From assembly GCF_900111885.1 (NCBI RefSeq), contig NZ_FOKG01000017.1, positions 82,910 to 146,909 on the forward strand: a stretch of DNA of 64,000 bases. Direction: 5' to 3'. The number at the start of each line of letters is the position of its first letter. Position 1 is the stretch's first letter. Source of the stretch: Amycolatopsis marina. Lineage in GTDB: Bacteria > Actinomycetota > Actinomycetes > Mycobacteriales > Pseudonocardiaceae. The notes below the pieces were generated by a model. It had not been told where the DNA came from. It did not search any database and worked only from the letters and a program-made list of their open reading frames with translations. Shown here piece after piece: positions 17,889-27,377 of this stretch. Made by a program: the position numbers and the translations under genes.

Positions 17889-18302
17889 CTATGTGTGTCC
17901 GTCCTGCTTGGAACGGAATACCCATTGCCGCAACACGATGAAGCGTATGGTTCCCCCCAGTGCACTGGCCAAGACGACCACCAGCGCTTCGGTAACAATA
18001 CCGTAGGAACCTTTCACGGTGTCCAATACGGCGAGTGCTACGGATCCATGTAGTATGTAGAACACTGCGGAAACCAGAGTTTGTAAATACCTGCGCAGCT
18101 TTCTGTTCGGTGCTCCAGCGAACGTGACTAGACGGTGGAATTCAGTATTCGCCACAGTGGTCAACCCGGTTGCGACTAAATTGCTACAGGACGCATCGCA
18201 TGGTGTGCGAAGAACAACGAACAGTAGCCCCTGAACAAGAGTCGTAACCGCGCCGATGGACAGGTACCATCCGGCCTGCCTAAGAAAATCCCCGCGAGTC
18301 AT
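17889..18302 (-). CDS. GtrA-family membrane protein
   Basis: A protein of 137 residues with four hydrophobic segments in GtrA/DPMS_TM style: GWYLSIGAVTTLVQGLLFVV, a segment with LVATGLTTVANTEFHRLVTF carrying the family Asn/Arg region, YILHGSVALAVL, and a last segment ending FIVLRQWVFRSK, the classic GtrA C-terminus. GtrA-like proteins flip or assist lipid-linked sugars in cell-wall glycan modification. The gene stands alone among decayed DNA. It appears intact. Confidence 0.8.
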   Translation of the reverse strand: MTRGDFLRQAGWYLSIGAVTTLVQGLLFVVLRTPCDASCSNLVATGLTTVANTEFHRLVTFAGAPNRKLRRYLQTLVSAVFYILHGSVALAVLDTVKGSYGIVTEALVVVLASALGGTIRFIVLRQWVFRSKQDGHT

Positions 18303-18759
18303 CCAGCACCTGCCACCGTCGCTAAATTTGCGCCTCCTCTGGAGGCGTATCGGATTTCCGGCTTGAGCATCGCCGTGTCACGTGAAGTCGACGTGAGGTC
18401 GTATCCCTGACCCGGGCAGTGCGGCCTTTCTCAAAATCAATTTCACTTCGCCACCATCTTGTGCGGCACGCTCCATTCGGCGCGATCATGGCGATGGCGT
18501 TGCGGTACAACGAGGCCAGAAACGGGCAAGTCAAATGTAGTGCACCAGCCAAGTTTGTTCGTGATTGTAAAGAATCGCGTTCTTCCAAGTACTACCATCA
18601 GTCTCAGTGTGATCTTGGGCTTCGCTGCGATGGCGAAAATACCTTCACTTGAAGGCTCTTGAGGACCACGGGTTACTACTGCTAATATATGAGCAACTTG
18701 TAGGTCGTCAGTTTTCAGGGTAGGTTCCGCTTGCGAGTGTAGGATTCACGGTCCACCCA
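18303..18759. other. Gap without a recognisable gene
   Basis: About 450 bp, lower in GC than its surroundings toward 18660-18760. Frames on both strands are short and shadow-like. No promoter or RNA is evident. Confidence 0.35.
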
Positions 18760-18951
18760 TCATTTGCAAGCGCCTTTTAAGCCAGCGCGACGAAGGACTA
18801 AAGAGGCCGGACAAAACCCGGTAGTGGCAAATACGACTTGGTTAATTCCGACTAGTGCTACAATAATTAAAAACCATTCACTCGCGAATATGTAAAGAAT
18901 CAAACCGACCAGATTCATGGTGCCTGCCAGTGCGAAGAGAACTCGCTCCAA
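18760..18951 (-). CDS. DUF2892 (YgaP-like) membrane protein
   Basis: A 63-residue protein with two membrane helices in the DUF2892 pattern: MERVLFALAGTMNLVGLILY and then LIIVALVGINQVVFATTGFC, ending in a short basic tail. The same module forms the membrane anchor of the rhodanese YgaP, and free-standing copies often accompany sulfurtransferase genes. Its codon use is less GC-biased than that of its neighbours. Presence in the sulfur island suggests a link to membrane sulfane-sulfur handling, which is inference. Confidence 0.75.
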   Translation of the reverse strand: MERVLFALAGTMNLVGLILYIFASEWFLIIVALVGINQVVFATTGFCPASLVLRRAGLKGACK

Positions 18952-19146
18952 CTGTCACTTGGATGGTTTCACCTGAGTATTCAGTGGGGCTGTAAAGTTA
19001 GGACGAAATGAACCGGACAACTTTTCTTCTCCTTTGTCGCGTGGACGTCGCACTTAGAGCGTGTCTTATGTGGTGGTCCGCGTCTGATGCGTCATGATCT
19101 TGATCGTTGTTGATCGTTTGTCACTCCGGTCGGCCGCTGATGGGTT
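18952..19146. other. AT-richer gap before IS remnants
   Basis: Short intergenic stretch with no gene seen; it probably holds the promoter of the DUF2892 gene and the edge of the IS5 remnant. Confidence 0.3.
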
Positions 19147-19535
19147 GTGGGAACTGGTGGAGCCGTTGATCCCTGCGTTCTCGGCGAGCCCGTAAGGTGG
19201 CGGGACCGCGTCATTGCGCTGCAGGTGTTCACGGCGATCGTGTATTGTGCTGACCAGCGGGTTTCCATGGCGGAAGCTACCACCCTCGTTCGGGTGCCGT
19301 TCCAGACCGCGCACCGATGCTTCGCTCAGTGGATCGAAGCCGGGCTCTGGCGCGAGCTCCTCGACGAACTCGGCAGCCAAGGATTGCTCGACTAGAGTCG
19401 CGAGATCGTGGACGGAGCTAACGTTCGCGCGAAAAAAGGGGATCTCTGACCGGGCCGAGTCCGGTCGATCGGGGTAAACCCGGATCGAAGATTCACGTGT
19501 TGTCCGATCGTGGCGAGCTGCCACTCACGGTCGCG
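19147..19535 (+). mobile_element. IS5-family transposase remnant
   Basis: The frame from 19147 spells the N-terminal domain of an IS5-type transposase (RWRDRVIALQVFTAIVYC, TAHRCFAQWIEAGLWRELL). A stop at about 19393 interrupts it. Sense then continues as REIVDGANVRAKKGD and, after a frame change, TGPSPVDRGKPGSKIHVLSD and ELPLTVAI, the DDE strand of the same family. Homology ends abruptly near 19535, where an opposite-strand IS481 fragment begins. Not functional. Confidence 0.8.
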
Positions 19536-20037
19536 ATCCAGATGGGAGTACGCGTCGATCGCGGAGTGGAGGTAGACGTATCCGGCCCGAGCGCCAGCGG
19601 TTTTGCGGCGCTTCACGGCGTTTGCGGTCGCGCTGCCGCGCCGTGGACCCGCCACCCACCGCCATCGGGGATACGGCCGGCTTTCTTGACATCGACGATG
19701 ACATCATGGCCCGGTCGGCGGGCCATGATCCGGCGTGGTGTGTGGTTGCTGGAGCCGGTCGGGTCGATGAACCGGCGCCGGTTCAGCCCCAAGGTGGCCC
19801 AGGTGGCGGGTTAGCGTTCGGCGACTGATCTCGGTGCCCTCGATGTCGACGAACGGTCGAGGAGGCCGAGCTCCCCGAACTGGCGGTACCGGTTCACCCA
19901 CTTCGACGCGCACTGCCGCGGAATCCCATTTCCGCCGCGACGTGAGCGATCGGTTGGTGCTCACAATGTGCGACGAGACGGCGACGAGCTTCGATGGACA
20001 ACGGGGCATTACGGTGGAACAGAAAGCGTCGTTCCAT
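19525..20037 (-). mobile_element. IS481-family transposase remnant
   Basis: On the minus strand the N-terminal helix-turn-helix (HRNAPLSIEARRRLVAHCEH, PIAHVAAEMGF) starts near 20037. The middle is broken across frames, and the integrase-core piece KRRKTAGARAGYVYLHSAID ends at about 19530. Several frameshifts separate these parts. The fragment abuts the IS5 remnant head-on, suggesting that one element inserted into or recombined with the other before both decayed. Confidence 0.75.
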
Positions 20038-20328
20038 CGGTCGGACGAGTGTCTTCGCAGTTCTCATCCTGCCGCCGAAAGGCCCGTCCCCCACACCCCG
20101 GGTCACCCCGCGTCAACAACCTCTCGACCCGCAACAACTAGGCAACCCCGGCAGGAGGCATCCCCTCCGAGTCTTATGGGGGATGGCCTCATCTGGTCGA
20201 AGGTGACCGGCAGTTGCGTGGAGTTCGGCAGGAGAAGGGTGGTCGTTGCAACTGCGTCGATCATCCTGTGACGGTTGACTTTCGTCTACGACGCAGACAC
20301 GGGGCTCCGCAGGAGTTGGAGATCGTGT

Positions 20329-21300
20329 TCACCCGGCGACAGGTGTCGGCGGCCGCTCCCCGTTCAGCACCGCGCGGACGTTGTCGACGGCGAGTTGACA
20401 CATTGCATTTCGCGTCGCCTCACCGGCACTTGCTATGTGCGGAAGGAGAACGACGTTCTCGAGCTTGACAAGGCGAGGATGTGGCCTCGGCTCCTGCTCG
20501 TAGACGTCGAGAGCGGCGCCGGCGATAATCCGGCTTTCGAGCGCCTCAACGAGCGCCTCCTCATCCACAATCGGCCCGCGAGCGGTGTTGACCAGGATGC
20601 TGCTCGCCTTCATGATGTCCAGTTCGGGCGCACCGATGAGGTGCCGAGTGTCCGACGTCAGCGGACAGTGAAGACTCACGATGTCGCTCTCGCGGAGCAG
20701 CGTGCCGATCTCGACCGCCTGGACGCCGAAGGCAGCCGCCTCCCGGTTGTCTGCACGGCTGCCTGTGGCGAGGATGCGCATGTTGAACGCGTGCGCGCGG
20801 CGGGCGACCGCCATCCCGATGCGCCCGAGACCGACGATACCCAGTGTCGCGCCGGCGCTCACGTCGATGCCGACGAACGACTGCGGAGCCCAGATCCATT
20901 CCTTCCCCGTCCGCATGAACCGGTCCGCCTCTACGAGACGACGAGCCATGGCGAGGATAAGGCCAAAGGCGCAGTCCGCTGTGGCCTCGTCGAGCACACC
21001 CGGAGTGTTCGTCACCACCACCCCGCGCGAGCTCGCCGCGTTGACGTCGACGTTGTCGTAGCCGACGGCACAGTTGGCTACGATTTGCAGAGCATTGCCC
21101 GTGGCCTTGAGCAGTTCGGTGTCCACACGCTCTGTCAGAAGCGTTACCAGGGCGCTCGCGCCACGGACAGCATCCAGCAGCTCCCCACGCGACGGTGGCC
21201 AGTCCGGGTCGGGATGTACCACAATGGGAACCCCGAGGGACTCAAGCGCCGTCATGGGGGCCGCTGACAGCCGCCGACTTACGTACACGTGCCCGGTCAT
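20329..21300 (-). CDS. D-2-hydroxyacid dehydrogenase (glyoxylate/hydroxypyruvate reductase type)
   Basis: A 323-residue NAD(P)-dependent reductase of 2-keto acids. The Rossmann motif is GIVGLGRIGMAVARR near residue 155. Catalytic residues are Arg in NTARGPIVDE, Glu in ALDVYEQEP and His in LPHIASAGE. It overlaps the RraA-like gene by 4 bp and ends the long minus-strand catabolic operon. It would reduce a keto acid formed earlier in the pathway (glyoxylate or hydroxypyruvate are the usual substrates of this subgroup). It looks intact. Confidence 0.9.
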   Translation of the reverse strand: MTGHVYVSRRLSAAPMTALESLGVPIVVHPDPDWPPSRGELLDAVRGASALVTLLTERVDTELLKATGNALQIVANCAVGYDNVDVNAASSRGVVVTNTPGVLDEATADCAFGLILAMARRLVEADRFMRTGKEWIWAPQSFVGIDVSAGATLGIVGLGRIGMAVARRAHAFNMRILATGSRADNREAAAFGVQAVEIGTLLRESDIVSLHCPLTSDTRHLIGAPELDIMKASSILVNTARGPIVDEEALVEALESRIIAGAALDVYEQEPRPHPRLVKLENVVLLPHIASAGEATRNAMCQLAVDNVRAVLNGERPPTPVAG

Positions 21301-21986
21301 GTTTCTTCCCCGATGTAAACCACCTGCGCTACTGCGTCAATCCAGCTTCGGTCCCAGCTACCGGATCTAATGGCCTGCTGTTGGTGCGCCTCACTCTCGA
21401 CGACGCGCTCGGCCGCGTTTAATGCCTCGAGAGCACGCGCACGGGGAACGACTACGACCCCATCGGCATCGCCGACGATAATGTCCCCGTCTTGAACGGT
21501 GACGCCTCCGATCGTCACCGTGCCGTGGATCTCCCCCGGGCCGGACTTGTACGGGCCTAGGTGTGAGAAGCCCTTTGAGAAGACGGGAAGCTGACCGCTC
21601 GAGATCGACTCTCGGTCCCGTACCGCACCGTCGACGACGAGTCCAGCGATGCCTCGGGTGGCCGCGTACTCCGCCATCAACTCGCCGAGGATGGCGTTCA
21701 CCAGCTCGCCCCGTGCGTCGATGACGAGGACATCGCCCGGATCAGCCAAGTCGAGTGCTTTGTGGACGACCAGGTTGTCGCCGGGGCGGGTCCGGACCGT
21801 CATAGCGGAGCCGACCATCGCTCTGCCATTTAAGGCAGACAACGAGTTCCCGACAACATTGACTCCGACCGCGCCCGCCATCCGTTCAAGGCTGTCGGAG
21901 ATGGACGAGACCGTCACCCGGCTGAACCGGTCGGCGACATCACGGTCGAGAGGTTTGCTGGGGGTGTGCAACCGCACCTGGTTCAT
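21297..21986 (-). CDS. RraA-like aldolase/oxaloacetate decarboxylase family protein
   Basis: A protein of 229 residues in the RraA/HMG-aldolase fold. In actinobacterial catabolic operons these are usually metal-dependent 4-hydroxy-4-methyl-2-oxoglutarate aldolase-like lyases rather than RNase regulators. The substrate/metal motif is intact: GDVLVIDARGE, LVVDGAVRDRESI (Arg-Asp pair) and the HLGPYKSGPGEI region. It lies 1 bp after the Ldh-family gene and overlaps the hydroxyacid dehydrogenase, so the three are coupled. Product: probably pyruvate plus a small aldehyde or keto acid. Confidence 0.88.
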   Translation of the reverse strand: MNQVRLHTPSKPLDRDVADRFSRVTVSSISDSLERMAGAVGVNVVGNSLSALNGRAMVGSAMTVRTRPGDNLVVHKALDLADPGDVLVIDARGELVNAILGELMAEYAATRGIAGLVVDGAVRDRESISSGQLPVFSKGFSHLGPYKSGPGEIHGTVTIGGVTVQDGDIIVGDADGVVVVPRARALEALNAAERVVESEAHQQQAIRSGSWDRSWIDAVAQVVYIGEET

Positions 21987-21987
21987 G

Positions 21988-23061
21988 TCAGGACACCTCT
22001 TCAGATTTATCGGAATTTTCCATGCCAGTAGGAGTCGGCAGTCCGGACGGTGCCACCTGTGCGAGCGCTGCTACAACATCGGGCGAGATGGTGATTCCCC
22101 TGGCGCGTCGAGCCTCAACGTTGCGAGCCTCGAGCTCACCCGGAAAGAGCACCTCGCTGCTCCCTGTGCCCGTCGCCTTGAGCGCCTCGATGAACTCCTC
22201 GACGCGGGCCACGAACTGCTCGTGGGGGAGGAAGGCAGAGATGTCGAGAACCTGGAGGAACGCGCCCACGTTTTGTGGCTGCTGCAGGTTCTCGTACAGG
22301 TCTCCCACATCGGGGCCGATGTTCGCGCCGGTCAGCACTCCCGCCATGACTTCCACCATCATGGCGATCCCATAACCCTTCGGCCCGCCGAATGGAATGA
22401 CGCTACCTGCAAGCGCGGCCTGCGGGTCCGTGGTAGGACGGCCTTCCGCGTCCACCGCCCACCCAGCGGGGATCGATTCACCACGTTGGGCCGCTTGAAT
22501 GATCTTGCCTCTGGCCACGACACTGGTGGCCATATCGAGTACCAGGGGCCCGTAGCGACCGGCCGGGATGGCGAATGTATAGGGGTTGGTGCCGAGAAAG
22601 CGGCGGCTCCCGCCCCACGGCGACATCGTTGCGGGAGCGTTGGAGTAGAGGAAGGTGGCGGCACCTCGCGCAAGGGCTGGTTTGGCGTAGTAGGAGCCTG
22701 ATGCGTAGTGGTTGCTGTTGCGGATCGCGACTGAGATGCTTCTTTGTTTTCCCAGCCGATCGAGCGCAATCTCCATGGCCTTGGACGTGACCACGGCTCC
22801 CATGCCGTTCCCGCCGTCCACGATGAGCGCACCGCCGGACTCGCTGATCACGCGGATCTGGGGATGTGGCTCCACGATTCCGCGTCGTATTCGCTCTACG
22901 TAGATGGGGATGCGGCTGACACCGTGAGAGTCGGTTCCTCGGAGGTTCGCGTCGACGAGCGACCCGGCGACGACGTCGGCGTCGGGCTCGGGGAGCCCGG
23001 CGGCCGATAGGATGGCCGAGCCGTAGCGGCGCAGCTCATCGGGATGAACGGTGACGTTCAT
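21988..23061 (-). CDS. Ldh-family oxidoreductase (malate/L-lactate/2,3-diketogulonate reductase family)
   Basis: A 357-residue NAD(P)H-dependent dehydrogenase of the LDH2/MDH2 fold, not the classic lactate dehydrogenase. Family motifs are NLRGTDSHGVSRIP near residue 55, AIRNSNHYASGSYY near residue 115, GTNPYTFAIP near 158 and GGPKGYGIAMM near 230. Relatives act on malate, L-lactate, ureidoglycolate, sulfolactate or 2,3-diketo-L-gulonate. A second copy is encoded at 35239-36294. It is intact and 42 bp downstream of the Fe-alcohol dehydrogenase. Confidence 0.9.
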   Translation of the reverse strand: MNVTVHPDELRRYGSAILSAAGLPEPDADVVAGSLVDANLRGTDSHGVSRIPIYVERIRRGIVEPHPQIRVISESGGALIVDGGNGMGAVVTSKAMEIALDRLGKQRSISVAIRNSNHYASGSYYAKPALARGAATFLYSNAPATMSPWGGSRRFLGTNPYTFAIPAGRYGPLVLDMATSVVARGKIIQAAQRGESIPAGWAVDAEGRPTTDPQAALAGSVIPFGGPKGYGIAMMVEVMAGVLTGANIGPDVGDLYENLQQPQNVGAFLQVLDISAFLPHEQFVARVEEFIEALKATGTGSSEVLFPGELEARNVEARRARGITISPDVVAALAQVAPSGLPTPTGMENSDKSEEVS

Positions 23062-23103
23062 ATTGCCTCTTCTCGTGGTGCTAAAGGGCTGCGAAAAGCG
23101 GGC

Positions 23104-24264
23104 TTAGAGGCAACGGCGCATGATGCCGACGAGGTCTGCAGCGGTGGCGGCACGTGGGTTGACGGCGATGTTGCCGGAGGTCATGGCCTCTTCAGCTAGG
23201 GCTTGGAGGTGTTCGGGGGCGACCCCGTACTCGCCAAGATGCCTGGGTGCCGCGATATCCGTCACGAGTTGGTCAACTGCACCAACTCCGGCGTCTGCAG
23301 CCCTTCGTTGCGACATTGCCGAGGTTCGCTCCCCGAATATCTCGGCGATCTTGGCGAACTTCGACGGGTTACCGACGACGTTGAACCGCATGACCTCTGG
23401 GAGCAAGATCGAGATCACGTCGCCGTGAGGGATCTTCGCCTTGGCTCCAAGTGGCATGGCGAGTGCATGAGCGAGTCCGAGCCTAGTTGGGTTGAAGGCC
23501 GCCGCAGCCATCGTAGATGCGAGCAGCATGTCCGATCGGGCGGCGAGTGTGTCAGCACCCCAGACGGCCTCGCGCAGAGACCGGGCCACCAGTTCCATCG
23601 ACTTTTCGGACAGGGCCTCCGAGATCGGCTGGGTGGCCTTGTTGACGTAGGACTCGAGCGCATGGGCCAATGCGTCCATTCCAGCGACCGCAGTCAGCCG
23701 CGGTGGCAGCGAGACCGACAGGTCCGGGTCGCACAGCGCCAAGTCCGCGGTCATGTGGGGACCGCCTACGCCGTACTTGGTCTGCTGGGCCTTCTCGGAA
23801 ATGACAGCCCAGATCGCCGCCTCGCTACCTGTTCCTGCGGTTGTCGGAATGGCGATCACCGGCACGCCGCTGCTCGCCGGTACGCCGAGCCCGGCGTACT
23901 CTCGAATGTGGCCGGGATTGCGGCTCATCAGCGAGATGGACTTACCCGTGTCCAGAACGCTGCCACCTCCAATCGCGATCACCAGGTCGCATTCTGAACT
24001 CATGAGCAGGTCGGCGCCGGCATGGACACCCGCGGCTTCTGGCTCGGGTTCGACGTCGGTGAACATGACATGCTCGATCTTTGCCTCGTCTAAGACGGTG
24101 GTGACTCGGTCGACGATGCCGATGGCTGCGAGCACCTCGTCGGTGACGATCAGCACTCGGTTTCCTCCGAGCTCGATGACCCGCTGGGCCACATTGGCCA
24201 GCGAGCCCGACCCGAACTCAATTCGGGTGGGCAACTCAAAGATGAAGTGGCCGTGATGGCTCAT
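23104..24264 (-). CDS. Iron-containing alcohol dehydrogenase
   Basis: A group III metal-dependent alcohol dehydrogenase of 386 residues. NAD-binding GGGSVLDTGKSISL is near residue 95, and the metal ligands lie in AVAGMDALAHALESYV and RLGLAHALAMPLGAKAKIPHG. The open frame starts upstream, but the ATG at 24262-24264 (MSHHGHF) is preceded at the right distance by AAAGGA and is preferred. The enzyme interconverts a primary alcohol and an aldehyde or keto sugar. A paralogue lies at 34067-35242. Confidence 0.92.
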   Translation of the reverse strand: MSHHGHFIFELPTRIEFGSGSLANVAQRVIELGGNRVLIVTDEVLAAIGIVDRVTTVLDEAKIEHVMFTDVEPEPEAAGVHAGADLLMSSECDLVIAIGGGSVLDTGKSISLMSRNPGHIREYAGLGVPASSGVPVIAIPTTAGTGSEAAIWAVISEKAQQTKYGVGGPHMTADLALCDPDLSVSLPPRLTAVAGMDALAHALESYVNKATQPISEALSEKSMELVARSLREAVWGADTLAARSDMLLASTMAAAAFNPTRLGLAHALAMPLGAKAKIPHGDVISILLPEVMRFNVVGNPSKFAKIAEIFGERTSAMSQRRAADAGVGAVDQLVTDIAAPRHLGEYGVAPEHLQALAEEAMTSGNIAVNPRAATAADLVGIMRRCL

Positions 24265-24313
24265 GTGCATTCCTTTCGCGGGTCTGTGGCTGGTGAGTTC
24301 CGAGCCGACTGGG

Positions 24314-25780
24314 TCAGGGACGGTAGGCGTGGTAAACAGCCTTGAGGTTGGTGAAGAAGTCCTTCGAGGTGTCGCCAATCCCGTACGCGCCCTGACCAGA
24401 CTGCTTGACGCCGCCGAAGGGCACCTGGCCCTCGGATGTGGTGCCGTGGTTCACGTGGACCATCCCGCTCTGGCTTCGGGTCACAAACGAGTGCGACAGG
24501 TTCATGTCGTCGGTGAACACCGAAGCGGCCAGCCCGTAGCGGGTCTCGTTTGCCACGTCGATCGCCTCCTCGAAATCCTGCACAGAGATGATGGACAGCA
24601 CCGGCCCGAAGACCTCTTCGCAGGCGAGTGTGCTCTTGCGCGGCACGTCGGTGACGATGGTCGCGGGGTAGTAGTAGCCGTTGCTGTAGGCGTCGCCGCT
24701 TAGTGGGTCGCCACCGGTCAGCACCCTGGCCCCCTCCCGGACGCCAGCCTGTACTGAACCGTGCACCTTCTCGAACTGGTCCTTGCTGACGATCGGGCCC
24801 ATCATGGTGCCTTCGTCACTGCCGTGGCCGACACGCAGCGCCTCGGCCCGCTCCACGAGCGCCTGCTCAAGCTCCTCCCGCACTTCGGGCGTGACGATCA
24901 CCCGGCTGATCGCCGTGCATCGCTGACCGGCAACGGCGAACGCCGCTGCGGAGATCTCTGCGGCAGCATGTGGAATATCGGCGTAGGACGAGACCACGGC
25001 TGCGTTCTTGCCGCCCATCTCCAGCTGCAGCTTGACGTTGCGACTGGCTGCGTTGCCGGCGATCTGCAGACCGACGTCGGTGGAGCCGGTGAACGTGATG
25101 CCCTGGATCGCGGAGTGAGCGGTCAGGGCGGCGCCGACGTCGGCGCCGCCACCGATGAGCAGGTTGAACACACCGGCCGGTACGCCGAGTTCGTGGAGCA
25201 TGCCGGCGACGTACAGCGACGCGCCCGGAGCCTGCAGCGCGGGCTTCAGGACCACGGGGCACCCGCAGACCAGGGCAGGAACGACCTTGCGCAGTGGACT
25301 GAGGATCGGGAAGTTCCACGGTGTGATGGCCGCGACCGGACCGATGGGCTCCCGGACGGTATACACATCGGTATTCCGGCGAGTGCTCGGGAAGGTGCGG
25401 TCGCCGAGACGAAGTGCCTCCCCTGCCCAGAAGCGCATCTCGGAGACAGCTCGCTGGGCCTCGCTGCGCGACTCCGAGAGTGGCTTGCCCATCTCCAGGG
25501 ACACGATCTGCGCGATGTCCTCGGCGTGGTCGTGCCACAGTTCGACCAGCCCGTAGACCAAGTCGCTGCGCTCACTCGCCGTCGTCGCTGTCCACACTGT
25601 CAGCGCGTCGCGGGCCGCTTCGGCAGCTCGCTCGGCTTCTGCTGTTGTGGCCAACAGGTATCGAGAGACTGTCTCGCTGTTGCGTCCCGGGTCGGTGATC
25701 TCGTACTGGCGCGCGTCTGCGGTGGCGGTCCACTCGCCAGCGATGTAGCTGCGCCACGGGGAGCTAGGGGGATTCCACAC
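24314..25780 (-). CDS. Aldehyde dehydrogenase
   Basis: An NAD(P)-dependent aldehyde dehydrogenase of 488 residues. The active-site Cys is in AGQRCTAISRV, the general-base Glu is in LQLEMGGKNAAV, the oxyanion Asn is in TPWNFPIL, and the coenzyme loop is GITFTGSTDVG. GTG at 25778-25780 with AAGGAG upstream is the start; it overlaps the kinase gene by 17 bp. It would oxidise the aldehyde released by the aldolase or by an alcohol dehydrogenase of the operon. Confidence 0.92.
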   Translation of the reverse strand: MWNPPSSPWRSYIAGEWTATADARQYEITDPGRNSETVSRYLLATTAEAERAAEAARDALTVWTATTASERSDLVYGLVELWHDHAEDIAQIVSLEMGKPLSESRSEAQRAVSEMRFWAGEALRLGDRTFPSTRRNTDVYTVREPIGPVAAITPWNFPILSPLRKVVPALVCGCPVVLKPALQAPGASLYVAGMLHELGVPAGVFNLLIGGGADVGAALTAHSAIQGITFTGSTDVGLQIAGNAASRNVKLQLEMGGKNAAVVSSYADIPHAAAEISAAAFAVAGQRCTAISRVIVTPEVREELEQALVERAEALRVGHGSDEGTMMGPIVSKDQFEKVHGSVQAGVREGARVLTGGDPLSGDAYSNGYYYPATIVTDVPRKSTLACEEVFGPVLSIISVQDFEEAIDVANETRYGLAASVFTDDMNLSHSFVTRSQSGMVHVNHGTTSEGQVPFGGVKQSGQGAYGIGDTSKDFFTNLKAVYHAYRP

Positions 25781-27377
25781 AGCAGTCTCCTTCGAGGTTG
25801 GTGATCGGTGTGTCAGTCGGCTGGTGGACCGCATCGGGGCCCATCTCATGCCGGTCAGCGTTCTTCAAGGAAGCGAAGAGGGGCTTAAGGGCCGGGTAGA
25901 GTCGTATGTAGACGCCATACATCACGTCATACGTCTCACGGATGCTCGTGACCGTCGACGGGTCAACCCGGGAAGTCGGTATCCCCGCCGCAGACCGTGC
26001 GGCGGCCAAGGGGCCGTTATGCAGACCGAGCGCACACGCGGCGAGCAGGGCGGCACCGCGCGCTGCGACGTCCCCGTTCGCTGCCCGATGGATGACCCGG
26101 CCGGTGACGTCGGCTTTGATCGAGGACCAGAAGGCACTATTCGTGCCACCACCCACCGACAGGAGTTCCGTCACCGCTTCTCCGGTCAGCCCGGTCTCGA
26201 GATCGAGAAGCTGGCGCAGACCATAGGCAGCGCCTTCGAAAACCGACCGGGTGAGATGTGACGCGGTCGTTTCCAGGGACATCCCAACCCACGCCCCACG
26301 GGCGGTTGAATCCCAGACGGGGCTACGTTCACCTGCCAAGTACGGCAGGAATACCACTCCGCCGCAGCCTGGGGGCGCGGACTCGGCGAGCTCGTTGATG
26401 TCTGCGAGGCTGCGAGCGTTGGGCGTGTCGGGCAGCACCCGTTCGCGGAGCCACGACACGGCCGCGCCGCTGGAGGACATCGCGGCGTGCGACAGCCAGC
26501 GGCCGGGGACCACATGCGGGCGATTCATCGCGTGCATGGCGACCGGCGGCTTGTCGCGACACACGGTGAGTACGCCGGAAGTCCCTACGGACTCGAATGC
26601 GTCACCGTTCTCCACGCAAGCGACGGCCAGCGCGGCCGCCGCCGTGTCCGCGCAGCCTGCCGCGACGACGGCGGAGGAGGAGAGCCCGAGCTGTCGCATC
26701 GCGTCGTCCGTCAGCCGACCGGCGGCCTCTGCCGACGGGACCAGCTCCGGCAGCCTCAGAGATGGCGCTCCGAGCAACGACACCGCCTCGGACGACCAAG
26801 TGTCAGGCTGGGCGATGTCGAGGGCACCGGTGAAGGCGGCGTTCGTCGGGTCCATGACCCAGCGCCCGGTAAGTCGGTAGACAACCAGGCTGGCGAGGTG
26901 ACCGAACCAGAGCGGCTCGCTGGCCAGCGTCGAGGCCAGTCGCAGGCCCGTCAGAACGGAACACGTCGGCACCGCGATCGGGTTGCCTGTCAATCTTTGG
27001 TACGCCTCCACGTCGACGCGTTCCACGAACGACGCGAGGTCACCTGCGGCTCGTGCGTCGGCGAAGGTGCAGATCGGAGACACGGCCAGTCCGTCGCGGT
27101 CTATCAGCAGGGGGGTCGGGGCCGCTGCCGCGACTCCGATTGCCTCCACCGAAAGACCATCAGCGCGCGCCAACACCGCGCGGGCAGCGGAGGCCACCGA
27201 GTCCCACACCTCGTCGGCGTCAAGCTCGAGGTGTCCGGGATGCGGCGACATGACATTTAGGGCGGCCCTGTGCCTATGCAGGGCCACTCCGTCAGGTGTG
27301 AAAAGGCCCGCCTTGACCGCGCTCGTCCCCACGTCGAGACCGAGCAGAGCAACCTTTGCGGTGTACGGCACTGTCAC
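25764..27377 (-). CDS. FGGY-family carbohydrate kinase
   Basis: A sugar kinase of 537 residues. The N-terminal phosphate-binding loop is LLGLDVGTSAVKAGL, followed by the FGGY N-domain. The C-terminal domain has ESVGTSGVLTV, LPYLAGERSPVWD (FGGY signature region) and LLSVGGGTNSAFW with the adenosine-binding glycines. Closest by eye to xylulose/L-xylulose-type kinases. Its GTG start overlaps the Zn-dehydrogenase stop (GTGA). It phosphorylates the sugar or polyol before aldol cleavage; the exact sugar cannot be read from sequence. Confidence 0.9.
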   Translation of the reverse strand: MTVPYTAKVALLGLDVGTSAVKAGLFTPDGVALHRHRAALNVMSPHPGHLELDADEVWDSVASAARAVLARADGLSVEAIGVAAAAPTPLLIDRDGLAVSPICTFADARAAGDLASFVERVDVEAYQRLTGNPIAVPTCSVLTGLRLASTLASEPLWFGHLASLVVYRLTGRWVMDPTNAAFTGALDIAQPDTWSSEAVSLLGAPSLRLPELVPSAEAAGRLTDDAMRQLGLSSSAVVAAGCADTAAAALAVACVENGDAFESVGTSGVLTVCRDKPPVAMHAMNRPHVVPGRWLSHAAMSSSGAAVSWLRERVLPDTPNARSLADINELAESAPPGCGGVVFLPYLAGERSPVWDSTARGAWVGMSLETTASHLTRSVFEGAAYGLRQLLDLETGLTGEAVTELLSVGGGTNSAFWSSIKADVTGRVIHRAANGDVAARGAALLAACALGLHNGPLAAARSAAGIPTSRVDPSTVTSIRETYDVMYGVYIRLYPALKPLFASLKNADRHEMGPDAVHQPTDTPITNLEGDCCVESP

